Source: Iris pallida (taxonomy: Eukaryota > Streptophyta > Magnoliopsida > Asparagales > Iridaceae). From it: a stretch of DNA of 64,000 bases. Made by a program: the position numbers and the translations under genes. Within the stretch, counting starts at the first letter, position 1, and each line of letters opens with the position of its first letter. The stretch is from NCBI GenBank assembly GCA_029216955.1, contig JANAVB010029819.1, positions 34,060,747 through 34,124,746 on the forward strand, in the 5' to 3' direction. The notes beneath the pieces are model-generated. The model saw only the letters and a list, made by a program, of their open reading frames with translations. It searched no databases and had not been told where the DNA came from. Below are positions 37,390 to 48,301 of this stretch, one piece after another.

Positions 37390-38061
37390 TGTGAAACCCG
37401 TATTTTTAGTTTACTTCTAATTTTTTTTTATTTGCTAAATAAAATTTTGTTAGCAATAAATTTTTCTTTAGAATAATGTTAGATGTTAATAATATTTATT
37501 TAAGAGTAAATTATTTTCCAAATAGTTAAACTTGGATTTTTGGCATGTCAGCCCGGACTTGAACCCAAATTTGAACATAAAATATTTTTATAAATTGTAC
37601 AAAAGTTTTCTAAATAATATTTCCTTTAAAAATATTTTTAATTGTCTAAAATTTTCCTAGCCCAAAGCCTTTAAATTTTATTGAAACCCATTGCTTTGGC
37701 CATTAGTTTCAATCCTGGCCCAAACTCATTATTTTTCTAAGTCCAATTGGACCTAACCCAAGCCAATTATAGGCTAACCTATAAATCTTGAATGGGTTTC
37801 AAACCCATTCGTATGTCTCAACCCATTAAGTCTATACTTACTCTTGGTATTGAATGACATATATTAAGTGTCTGATGAAGAAAACATTCAATAGCCTTTT
37901 CATTCTTCTTTAGTGTTGGGTGCTGTGAGTGGCCTTTGTGAACCGAAGAAGTTTTCTTCTTCTTCCCCACCCGTCGACCCCCTCGCCTTCCATAACCGGC
38001 CGACCATCAAGCCATGGTGGCTCTCCATCTTCTTAAATGGTAACCTTCACTACCTATTTCC

Positions 38062-38068
38062 TATAAAA
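38062..38068 (+). promoter_or_regulatory. TATA box, C LTR
   Basis: CTATAAAAGGGG about 670 bases into the LTR, a strong plant-type TATA. The identical copy is at about 44672-44678. Confidence 0.7.
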
Positions 38069-38139
38069 GGGGCTTTTTCCCCATCATTTTTCCACACCAT
38101 CACCATCTTCTTCATCCTCTTTCCAAATCAACTATTTTC

Positions 38140-38345
38140 CGGCGATCCCCTTCTCGATCCTCCCCGGCGAACCACTGGCCGAGTTTTCCCGAGGCCGACG
38201 CCCCTTTCCAGCGCGACCGAGCCGCTTCCCGGCGCTCCCGTCGACCCGCGCGGCCCCGCGTCACCGCCGCCCGCGCCCGACCGGCGACCGCCGCCGTCCA
38301 CCGCCGGCACCCCGCGTGGCCTTCGTCCGTCGACCCTTTGCTCGC
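38140..38345. other. GC-rich CpG-dense stretch in C LTR
   Basis: About 200 bases rich in CG dinucleotides inside otherwise AT-rich DNA, just downstream of the TATA box. It is repeated at about 44750-44955 with two C-to-T changes. It would form the start of the transcript leader. Confidence 0.75.
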
Positions 38346-40477
38346 CCCTGTCCATGTCCAGCACTGTCCGTTTTGCCGTTCGGTTCCGCGACCCAAATTC
38401 GGGATTTCCTTCGACTTCGGTTTTGGGTATAATTTCTGGAACTCTATTTTCCTTTCTGTCGATGATGAATTCTCTGGTCCCCGAATCCAGCTGGATTTCG
38501 GTTTTTTTTTTTTTTCGGCAACGTAAATTTTACATTGCAATTTCTGTTCTTTCCGAAATTTTCGGAAAGTCGGGTTTCCGAGAACCTTTTCGAAAGGAAC
38601 TCTGGAGAATGATTATTTTCTGGGTTTTCCTATTCGTAGGCTAATTCTCGGAATTTCCGAAGGAAATACGGGAAATTTTTGTATTGGATTTTTGGTGAAA
38701 TTATGTTACTTTTATGTTCTGTTGATAGCTATTGTTCTCTTTAGCTATATGAATGTTCTGTTAGTATTTGGATTTCTTTGGTGAAAGTTGAAAATTGGTT
38801 ATTCTTTTGGGTCATACGGATATGCTGGATTTTGGGTTCTATTGCTGGATTGGGTTCTGTATAGTTTGTTGAGATGGGTTTTGGAAAAAAATATAATATT
38901 TTGAGGGATAAAAATATAAATTGGAGTTTTGGGATTATTTTTGCAGGTATCGGAGCAAATTTCCAGTTTTTGGGTTGACCAAAAACAGAGGGAATGCTGC
39001 CGAAATTTTCGGGAAATTATTTAATGATTTTTAAAATGATTTTTGGTAAAATATTATTTTAATAATATTGGGCGACGACCTTAACGGTCACTGGGCCCCA
39101 ACGAAATGCAAACGCACCGGTTCGACCGGACGTTGAGGCAGAGTAGTTGAAAATAAAGTTTGGACCAGAGTCTGAGACTTATAATTTTCTTTAAATATTA
39201 TTTTGGAATTTATTGGTTTTTGATTGTAGATAATCTCGGGACTAACCTGTTTTCTCTTATTTAATTTGTAATTAAATTTGTAAGAGCATAAGCCCAGTTT
39301 CTATTAAGTGGTCTGTAATATTGTAATGTAGCGTTTTTATTTTATTTTCTGGGATTGTGGTACGCGTAGGAACAATTAAAATATTCTTATTATTAATTTA
39401 ATTAAATAGCTCATGATTTCCTCATCTTTAAGTAAAAGAAAATATATTTTATATATAATTGTAGAACGTCAAAGTTTTCCAATAAAATAGATAAGAATAC
39501 CGAGTTTTTATAAATGATTTGATAAATACAAGTTTTCTTGAAAAACCAATATAAACTGAATCTCTAAATTTTAACCCACTAGTAAACGTTGTGATGTTGT
39601 TGACTAAAATTGACTAGGAAAGACAAATAGAGATTGTAACTAGATAACTCTAAGTTTGGCTCTGAGACAAAGTTTTCCCGGAATGTAGGAATTCAAGGAA
39701 GAGCGTGACCTTTCGAATACCGAAGTACCAACCTTGTTCAATCGGAAGTTTAAGGCAAGTACATTTTATGTAGATTTTACAATTATTTTCACAATTGTTT
39801 CATTGCAAGTTTAAACCACAATTATACACGAACTCCTACGGGAGAAATGATTGTACTGTTGGGGACTGGGGGAATAGTGTACTGGATATGACCAAATCCA
39901 AACTTAGGATAATGAATGTGTTAGCTTACCCCTCTCTCACACGGGGATAAGCCATACCGTATCGCTAGGATACAAATGTACCCAAACCGGTCATATTCTT
40001 TACCTATTCATATCACTGTACTGTACTATTTCAAAATTGTTCATTTTCAAACTGTTTAAAAATGCATGTTATAAATTGTCATTTTAATTGTTAAAATTTG
40101 CATGAACTGTATTTTGCTCACTCCTGACTGGAGACCAACATTTTTAGGTTACTCTGAGGTTGATCTTTCTAGAGTATCTGGTGGCACAGAGCTAATGTTC
40201 AACAATCCTGTTCGGTACCCGGCGGTACTACCTGACGACGATGGATCGGCGTCTCCTTAGATGCTGTTGGTGTTAGCTAGTCTTATTTCAGTTTTTTGGA
40301 TCTTTTAAACTTTTGTACTGGACAAGTTTATTATCGAATAAATGTTGTGGTAAATTTTAGTTTAAATGTTGTTGGTTGACCTGCATATGGATTACAGCTT
40401 ACTGCCGCCGTCTCATCAACGGTGCAGGCTGGGCATGATCCGATTCGACCCAAGTATTTGGGGACCGGGTCGTGACA

Positions 40478-40657
40478 TGTTTTTAGTGGTGGCCCATGCA
40501 GGTCTACTAAATCAACAATTTAGGAAAACTAGAAACAATTAGGAACACTAGAACATCAAAATTGCCACAACATAGGACCGATTTATATATGATAAATATT
40601 TTTATTATAGACTGGTAGGTTACCTTGCTTATGCTTGCATCCTAAACCTTCCAGAGA
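40478..40657 (+). other. Element C leader
   Basis: It begins with the shared TTTTTAGTGGTGGCCCATGC block (candidate primer site) and ends with CCTTCCAG, a splice-acceptor-like site at 40647-40654, three bases before the gag ATG. Confidence 0.55.
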
Positions 40658-41266
40658 ATGACCACTGACAAAACCAACTCTGCTGGCGATGTGGTATCAT
40701 CTCCGGATCGAACCCCGCCTCTTCAGTCAAGTCAGAGCTTTTCACCCAACCAGCTGATTGATCATCCTCACCAATCATCCAGTGAAGTTTTCCCCACACT
40801 GGCAAATCCTACCTCTCCTCTAACTGGGTTACTTTTCTTTGAGGAAGTACCCACTCATGTTGCTTCACCAGTACCAGAGAACACCTCTCAGATGGTTGCT
40901 CTATTTCAAGAAATCCTAGAGTATCAGAAGATTCAAGCTGAACAGATGGATATCTCGAGAGAAGTCATGAAGAATATCAACGACGCAACCTTAGCCATTT
41001 TAAACCAAGTTGGAGCGGAACCTCGTCCTAGGAGGGATACCCATGAGAATAGAAGATATTTGGGCCCTGTCCGACAACCATATTGCAAGAAGCTTTTGGC
41101 TTGTGCCTACTGTAAGAGACCTGGTCACCAAGCCAACATTTGTCGCAAGAGATTAAGGCAATGTTTGGTGTGTGGATCTGCTGAACATCAAGTTAAGGAC
41201 TGCCTCTTATCTTATCATCGTATCGGAGCGTCTATTATGCCACAACCTCAGGACTCTATCCAATAG
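40658..41266 (+). CDS. gag: Element C short Gag: zinc knuckles, no capsid (202 aa)
   Basis: An intact frame related to Ty3/Gypsy gag. Residues 1-60 are Ser/Pro-rich. Residues about 75-120 look like a short helical, coiled-coil-prone segment (EILEYQKIQAEQMDISREVM). Two complete CCHC knuckles follow at about 150-182 (CAYCKRPGHQANIC, CLVCGSAEHQVKDC). The capsid domain that normally lies between N-terminus and knuckles is missing, as is the protease junction. The start is the first ATG after the leader. It could bind nucleic acid but not build a shell. Whether it is translated or has a role is unknown; an unbroken frame in such a young copy may simply reflect recent copying. Confidence 0.75.
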   Translation: MTTDKTNSAGDVVSSPDRTPPLQSSQSFSPNQLIDHPHQSSSEVFPTLANPTSPLTGLLFFEEVPTHVASPVPENTSQMVALFQEILEYQKIQAEQMDISREVMKNINDATLAILNQVGAEPRPRRDTHENRRYLGPVRQPYCKKLLACAYCKRPGHQANICRKRLRQCLVCGSAEHQVKDCLLSYHRIGASIMPQPQDSIQ

Positions 41267-43980
41267 ACCGTAGGAAGGGATGAAGCAGAATCAAGGATCA
41301 TAGAAGAGGAAGAAAATGGAGATGCCCAAGCAAGAACCAGAACCATGAAGAATAGTACTTAGGACTGCTGAGTAGTATTATCTATTAAGAAGCTGTAACA
41401 AGATGTCCCTAGATCAATTATGAGAGTTTTGTTGTAATTCTCTTATATGAATAAAAATCTTAGTTACATCTTCATGATAGAAGTTTTCCCTAATAGTTTC
41501 TGGACTACCCTATGCATAGAAATATTCCATTAACCTAGTACCTAGCTCCTTCCCTATGACTAAGTGATACTATAGAATCGACCTGAAGGAAGCCAAGGAA
41601 ATGAAGGATTAGATCAATGGACTAAAGGTGTTGGGTTTCATATAAGACGGAGCTTCACTCTAAGAAGCATCAGGATAAAACAATATGGATGAGAGTAGAC
41701 TATCAGGGCACTGAAGAATTACTTTTTCTCGACTGATGATCTATCCAAGTTGAGTGAACTTAAGGGTTTTCGGAGATTAACTTAAGAACTGACTACCATC
41801 AGATTAAGATCATGAAGGAGTACATTCTCAAGACGACATTCAACACCAAATACTGGTAGTTGAATTTTTGGATCATGTCTCTTGGAATGATGAATACTAA
41901 TGTTGTGTTCATGAATCTCATGAACAGAGTCTTTTTATGAGTAATTGAATCAGTTTATTGTCTTTTCTTTAGATAACAAAAATCTGATATACTCAAGGAC
42001 TGAAGAAGAACATGAAGAGCATCTGAGAAATTTCTAGGAACTTTGAAGAAGTTTTTGGTAAGCTATCAAGACATGAATTTTCTTAGACAATGTGGTTTTT
42101 TTTTGCCATAATGTCACAAGAGAAGAAAATTTGATAGACTCTAGATAGATAGCCGCTGTGGAGAAGTCGTATATCTAAGTTCAATGGTTTCTTGGGCTTG
42201 ATGGGATACTACTGGAATCTGTGTAGGAATTCGCCAAGATTGCTGAGTCGATGATGAAGCTGACTCGAAAGAATGAAGAGTTTGTCTGGACGCATTTAAG
42301 AAGCTGTAGAAGAAGCTTACCAATCCTTGCGCTACCCGCAGGATCCGGTGGTTTCACCATCTACAGAGATGTCTCAGGAAAAAGACTGGGTTGTATTCTT
42401 CAACAACATGGAAAAATAATTGTCTACATATCTAGGCAATTACGGACTCATGAGAAGAACTATCCCACACATAATTCGGAACTTGTTGTAAGTATCCTTG
42501 CTTTAAGGCTATGGAATTATTATGGAAAGGGAGTAAAAATTATATACGGACTATAAAAGTCTGAAATATATTTCTACTCAGAAAGAGCGGAATATTGGGT
42601 AAACGAAGACGATTGAAGCTGATATCGATGGTTTGACCAAGAAGCGGCACCTAGACATCAGGAAGTTGGGCTGGAGAGCATACTGTCTGAAGATAGAAGG
42701 ATGGAACTAGATGCTGATTCAGTGTCAATAAAGCTGCAAGTGAGCTCGAGTCTGAAGAACAAAGTCAAGAAGACGCAGTTTCAAGACAAGGCACTTGTAA
42801 ACTTAGAGATCAAGTGTTGGCAGGAACATTTGGGAGTTTCTTTATTGCCAACGATGGAGCTTTTGAAGAATGGTACGAGGTTGTATACCTTCTGGTGAAC
42901 TAAGAAGCGCAGTATCCCACACACTCTAACCAGATGTATCGGGATGTGTGTACCATTAAATGGTGTTATGTAATGAAGAAGGACAAATTCCAAGAATGAG
43001 GTTAGGTATTCTGTCAACATGTGGAAATTAGCAAGATTCCTGCAGACGCTGGATATTTCGGAGTAGAAGTAGGAACACATAAATGGACCTTGTGTTAGGA
43101 TTACTTTGTTCCTAAGGAGGGAAGATCATCAATTGGATTTTGTGGACTGACTGACCAAGTCAGTTTATTATGAAGTTGCTTTATTCACGAAAGAGTTGGC
43201 GGCAATGTGCAAGAGACACATCTACCGGATTCATGAAGTTCCAACTGACAGACAATCAAAGAAGTCAATCTAGACGTTTGAAGACATGCTGAAGAATCTT
43301 GCCTCCTGGAATCTGGAGGATCTTGGAAAGATCAATTATCTTTGGTAGAGTTTTCTTACAATAAATACCCAGTTAGCATCAGTACAACATCATTGAAGTT
43401 TTGGATGTAGTTTTCGTACATAACTTGCATAGGACGATGTAGAAGAAAGAATACTGTTAGATCCAGAGAGAGTAACTGGCGCAGCAGAGGAAGTGAAGAT
43501 GATCAGAGACAAGCTATGATAGACAGAAGCACTGGGCAGACAACAGTTGTCAACCACTGGAATTTGTAGAAGAAGGCAGTGTCAGAGAAACCAGTAACAA
43601 GCATAGTCAGAGGTGAGATGAAGATCAGGCAAAGTTGAATCATTATTCCTATTTCTTTCTATACTCATCTGTTTCATTTTCAAATTTGACATTATGCTTG
43701 TTAGCCTAGTTTTGCGAGCTATTCCTTTTTCAAGCTTGATCATGACATTATCTTATTGGAGGCCTCCATTAATATATTGTCTAATCAGAACCGGTACAAT
43801 GATGGTCTGATCAACCTCATACACTTTGGTTCGCTTTATATTTTATTTTGTCCCTAAATTGTCTCATCCATGATTACCTTTAAAAATTCTTATTGTTTGA
43901 ACCTGAATTGAACACCATACTCGTGTCTAATTGAATTGTGGGAATCCTGTCCTACCTGTCCTTAAATTTCGAGGACGAAA
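41267..43980 (+). pseudogene. Element C pol remnant (decayed RT, RNase H, integrase)
   Basis: Pol-like sequence in the normal order but full of stops and frame changes. About 41690-42240 is RT-like (MRVDYQG, then DYHQIKI matching the usual GYHQIRI box). 42251-42556 is the best-preserved piece, with [43 protein letters not shown] and LALRLWNYY, i.e. the RT/RNase H boundary. Remnants of integrase C-terminal sequence lie at about 43440-43620 (QLSTTGIC..., VRETSNKH-like pieces in shifting frames). No YVDD-type box or integrase core is readable. The tail ends with TTCGAGGACGAAATTTTCTA and AAGGAGGGAAGG before the LTR. Confidence 0.8.
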
Positions 43981-43999
43981 TTTTCTAAGGAGGGAAGGT

Positions 44000-46900
44000 T
44001 GTGAAACCCGTATTTTTAGTTTACTTCTAATTTTTTTTTATTTGCTAAATAAAATTTTGTTAGCAATAAATTTTTCTTTAGAATAATGTTAGATGTTAAT
44101 AATATTTATTTAAGAGTAAATTATTTTCCAAATAGTTAAACTTGGATTTTTGGCATGTCAGCCCGGACTTGAACCCAAATTTGAACATAAAATATTTTTA
44201 TAAATTGTACAAAAATTTTCTAAATAATATTTCCTTTAAAAATATTTTTAGTTGTCTAAAATTTTCCTAGCCCAAAGCCTTTAAATTTTATTGAAACCCA
44301 TTGCTTTGGCCATTAGTTTCAATCCTGGCCCAAACTCATTATTTTTCTAAGTCCAATTGGACCTAACCCAAGCCAATTATAGGCTAACCTATAAATCTTG
44401 AATGGGTTTCAAACCCATTCGTATGTCTCAACCCATTAAGTCTATACTTACTCTTGGTATTGAATGACATATATTAAGTGTCTGATGAAGAAAACATTCA
44501 ATAGCCTTTTCATTCTTCTTTAGTGTTGGGTGCTGTGAGTGGCCTTTGTGAACCGAAGAAGTTTTCTTCTTCTTCCCCACCCGTCGACCCCCTCGCCTTC
44601 CATAACCGGCCGACCATCAAGCCATGGTGGCTCTCCATCTTCTTAAATGGTAACCTTCACTACCTATTTCCTATAAAAGGGGCTTTTTCCCCATCATTTT
44701 TCCACACCATCACCATCTTCTTCATCCTCTTTCCAAATCAACTATTTTCCGGCGATCCCCTTCTCGATCCTCCCCGGCGAACCACTGGCCGAGTTTTCCC
44801 GAGGTCGACGCCCCTTTCCAGCGCGACCGAGCCGCTTCCCGGCGCTCCCGTCGACCCGCGCGGCCCCGCGTCACCGCCGCCCGCGCCCGACCGGCGACCG
44901 CCGTCGTCCACCGCCGGCACCCCGCGTGGCCTTCGTCCGTCGACCCTTTGCTCGCCCCTGTCCATGTCCAGCACTGTCCGTTTTGCCGTTCGGTTCCGCG
45001 ACCCAAATTCGGGATTTCCTTCGACTTCGGTTTTGGGTATAATTTCTGGAACTCTATTTTCCTTTCTGTCGATGATGAATTCTCTGGTCCCCGAATCCAG
45101 CTGGATTTCGGTTTTTTTTTTTTTTTTTTCGGCAACGTAAATTTTACATTGCAATTTCTGTTCTTTCCGAAATTTTCGGAAAGTCGGGTTTCCGAGAACC
45201 TTTTCGAAAGGAACTCTGGAGAATGATTATTTTTTGGGTTTTCCTATTCGTAGGCTAATTCTCGGAATTTCCGAAGGAAATACGGGAAATTTTTGTATTG
45301 GATTTTTGGTGAAATTATGTTACTTTTATGTTCTGTTGATAGCTATTGTTCTCTTTAGCTATATGAATGTTCTGTTAGTATTTGGATTTCTTTGGTGAAA
45401 GTTGAAAATTGGTTATTCTTTTGGGTCATACGGATATGCTGGATTTTGGGTTCTATTGCTGGATTGGGTTCTGTATAGTTTGTTGAGATGGGTTTTGGAA
45501 AAAAATATAATATTTTGAGGGATAAAAATATAAATTGGAGTTTTGGGATTATTTTTGCAGGTATCGGAGCAAATTCCCAGTTTTTGGGTTGACCAAAAAC
45601 AGAGGGAATGCTGCCGAAATTTTCGAGAAATTATTTAATGATTTTTAAAATGATTTTTGGTAAAATATTATTTTAATAATATTGGGCGACGACCTTAACG
45701 GTCACTGGGCCCCAACGAAATGCAAACGCACCGGTTCGACCGGACGTTGAGGCAGAGTAGTTGAAAATAAAGTTTGGACCAGAGTCTGAGACTTATAATT
45801 TTCTTTAAATATTATTTTAGAATTTATTGGTTTTTGATTGTAGATAATCTCGGGACTAACCTGTTTTCTCTTATTTAATTTGTAATTAAATTTGTAAGAG
45901 CATAAGCCCAGTTTCTATTAAGTGGTCTGTAATATTGTAATGTAGCGTTTTTATTTTATTTTCTGGGATTGTGGTACGCGTAGGAACAATTAAAATATTC
46001 TTATTATTAATTTAATTAAATAGCTCATGATTTCCTCATCTTTAAGTAAAAGAAAATATATTTTATATATAATTGTAGAACGTCAAAGTTTTCCAATAAA
46101 ATAGATAAGAATACCGAGTTTTTATAAATGATTTGATAAATACAAGTTTTCTTGAAAAACCAATATAAACTGAATCTCTAAATTTTAACCCACTAGTAAA
46201 CGTTGTGATGTTGTTGACTAAAATTGACTAGGAAAGACAAATAGAGATTGTAACTAGATAACTCTAAGTTTGGCTCTGAGACAAAGTTTTCCCGGAATGT
46301 AGGAATTCAAGGAAGAGCGTGACCTTTCGAATACCGAAGTACCAACCTTGTTCAATCGGAAGTTTAAGGCAAGTACATTTTATGTAGATTTTACAATTAT
46401 TTTCACAATTGTTTCATTGCAAGTTTAAACCACAATTATACACGAACTCCTACGGGAGAAATGATTGTACTGTTGGGGACTGGGGGAATAGTGTACTGGA
46501 TATGACCAAATCCAAACTTAGGATAATGAATGTGTTAGCTTACCCCTCTCTCACACGGGGATAAGCCATACCGTATCGCTAGGATACAAATGTACCCAAA
46601 CCGGTCATATTCTTTACCTATTCATATCACTGTACTGTACTATTTCAAAATTGTTCATTTTCAAACTGTTTAAAAATGCATGTTATAAATTGTCATTTTA
46701 ATTGTTAAAATTTGCATGAACTGTATTTTGCTCACTCCTGACTGGAGACCAACATTTTTAGGTTACTCTGAGGTTGATCTTTCTAGAGTATCTGGTGGCA
46801 CAGAGCTAATGTTCAACAATCCTGTTCGGTACCCGGCGGTACTACCTGACGACGATGGATCGGCGTCTCCTTAGATGCTGTTGGTGTTAGCTAGTCTTAT

Positions 46901-47091
46901 TTCAGTTTTTTGGATCTTTTAAACTTTTGTACTGGACAAGTTTATTATCGAATAAATGTTGTGGTAAATTTTAGTTTAAATGTTGTTGGTTGACCTGCAT
47001 ATGGATTACAGCTTACTGCCGCCGTCTCATCAACGGTGCAGGCTGGGCATGATCCGATTCGACCCAAGTATTTGGGGACCGGGTCGTGACA
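44000..47091 (+). repeat. Element C 3' LTR (3,092 bp)
   Basis: Near-identical to 37390-40477. The four-base length difference is in the T-run near 45110-45130. Confidence 0.96.
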
Positions 47092-47096
47092 GACTG

Positions 47097-48193
47097 TTAT
47101 CACGGATTGGTACTATATGGATCTTCTTTTGAGATGTTATGTCCTTGTATTCACTAAATACATATTGTGTTATGCGTTTCACTTCCATATTGTATTTATT
47201 GAATACCCATATCCTTGTATACTCATTGTGCATATTGTACTCTCATTATCACATGAGCCCCGGGGATAGACCATTGTACACTATTGTATAACATTGTACA
47301 TCTATTGTACAATATTGTACACTATTGTATAAGATAACATAACTGGAGTAGATCCTTGTGTATTGATTGGGGAGGGGGAGTAGAATTGGTTATGTACTCA
47401 AATCCTATTGTACAACATTGTATAACTATTGTATATGTCTATTGTACACCCACGTACAATGGAGTTACCATTACATTTTCCTAGCCCGTTTACATAACCA
47501 GATTGTACTCTAAAATCACATGTTCCTTACAGTTCTTACTTATCATATTTAGATATTTTCTGTTATCAAATCGCTACTGTTTTTCATATATCTTCTTCTT
47601 TCAGCGTTTCATGTACTTTACTATATTGCATGCTTTATATTTCCTAACTCGATATGAACTGCGTGAGATGTTTTGTGCTTGCTCCTGTCCTGACTGGACC
47701 TGTTGAAAATATTACAGAGGATGAGGATGAGGCCTGCGTAGACACCTACTATGGGACAGCTGTAGATGCCATGTGTGACCCGAATTTCCAGCCTGATCCA
47801 CTAGCTTAGAGACTAAGGCTCCCTAGTCTAGGTTTACTATTTCTGTCTTCTGAGATCTGATTGTATATATTCTTTCTTTTTCAGTACTAGAGACTTGTAT
47901 TGAGTTGGATGTTCTGTTCTGTATGGCAGTAGACACTTAGACTCTTTCTCTCTGATTGTATCATGTGGATCTTTTTATTCCAGTATCTATCTATCTTTTA
48001 TTTTCATCATTCTTCCTTAGATGTGATTGAGACTGTCTTTTATTATGTCACCTCCATTCGGAGTGTATATACTGTACAGGTACCTTTATATTGTTAGATG
48101 ATTGACCTAGGACAGCGTTCTACCGCCGACACTGCGGCGTAGGCTGGGCGTTGTTACGTTCTCGTACCCTCACAGTGGGTGCAGGTCGTGACA
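47097..48193 (+). repeat. Element B 3' LTR, last part
   Basis: It continues B's LTR after C. It preserves the empty site of A ('cacttagactctttctctct') and ends GGTCGTGACA followed by TAAGA. Repeats of the ATTGTATAACATTGTACA type lie at about 47262-47330 and the terminal hairpin at 48121-48141. Confidence 0.93.
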
Positions 48194-48198
48194 TAAGA

Positions 48199-48301
48199 AG
48201 ATACGAGTGGAGATCAAAGGCGAGTACAGATTGAGACATCTATCCGGTAAACCCTCACATTTCTTGATTGACAAGACCTACATGGGCCACCACTTAAACC
48301 A
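48199..48301 (-). other. Element D leader and candidate primer site
   Basis: The rest of D's internal region after B. Antisense, it begins TGGTTTAAGTGGTGGCCCAT right after the LTR end, matching the shared post-LTR block of A, B and C. Confidence 0.6.

Larger units (their letters stand above)
37390..40477 (+). repeat. Element C 5' LTR (3,088 bp)
   Basis: TGTGAAACCCG to CGGGTCGTGACA. It has a TATA box at about 38062-38068, followed by a GC-rich, CpG-rich stretch (about 38140-38345) and a T-run near 38502. The frame at 37913-38644 (243 codons) crosses the TATA and GC-rich part and matches no family I know, so I do not call it a gene. Confidence 0.95.
37390..47091 (+). mobile_element. Element C, young non-autonomous LTR element
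   Basis: LTRs 37390-40477 (3,088 bp) and 44000-47091 (3,092 bp) flank a 3,522-bp internal region. GACTG is duplicated at 37385-37389 and 47092-47096, and the unoccupied site 'gacacgactgttatcacgg' is present in B's 5' LTR near 21557. I count about eight substitutions and one poly-T length change between the LTRs, about 0.3%. The internal region has a 202-codon gag lacking the capsid domain and a pol with many stops and frame changes, so C almost certainly moved using another element's enzymes. Confidence 0.95.
18451..48193 (+). mobile_element. Element B, gag-only LTR element carrying A and C
   Basis: A complete plus-strand element bounded by TAAGA duplications. The 5' LTR is 18451-22411 plus 31898-32148 (split by A), the internal region is 32149-34280, and the 3' LTR is 34281-37389 plus 47097-48193 (split by C). 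Net LTR length is about 4.2 kb and the internal region is only 2.1 kb. The internal region holds an intact gag frame and no pol, which matches the plant class described as terminal-repeat elements with a GAG domain. LTR divergence by eye is about 2% over the first 900 bases. Movement would need enzymes from another element. Confidence 0.92.

Noticed and set aside
37913..38644. 243-codon frame in C's LTR (also 44523-45140)
   Set aside because: It spans the TATA box and a GC-rich region, starts upstream of the promoter, is broken by a T-run length change in the other LTR, and shows no domain.
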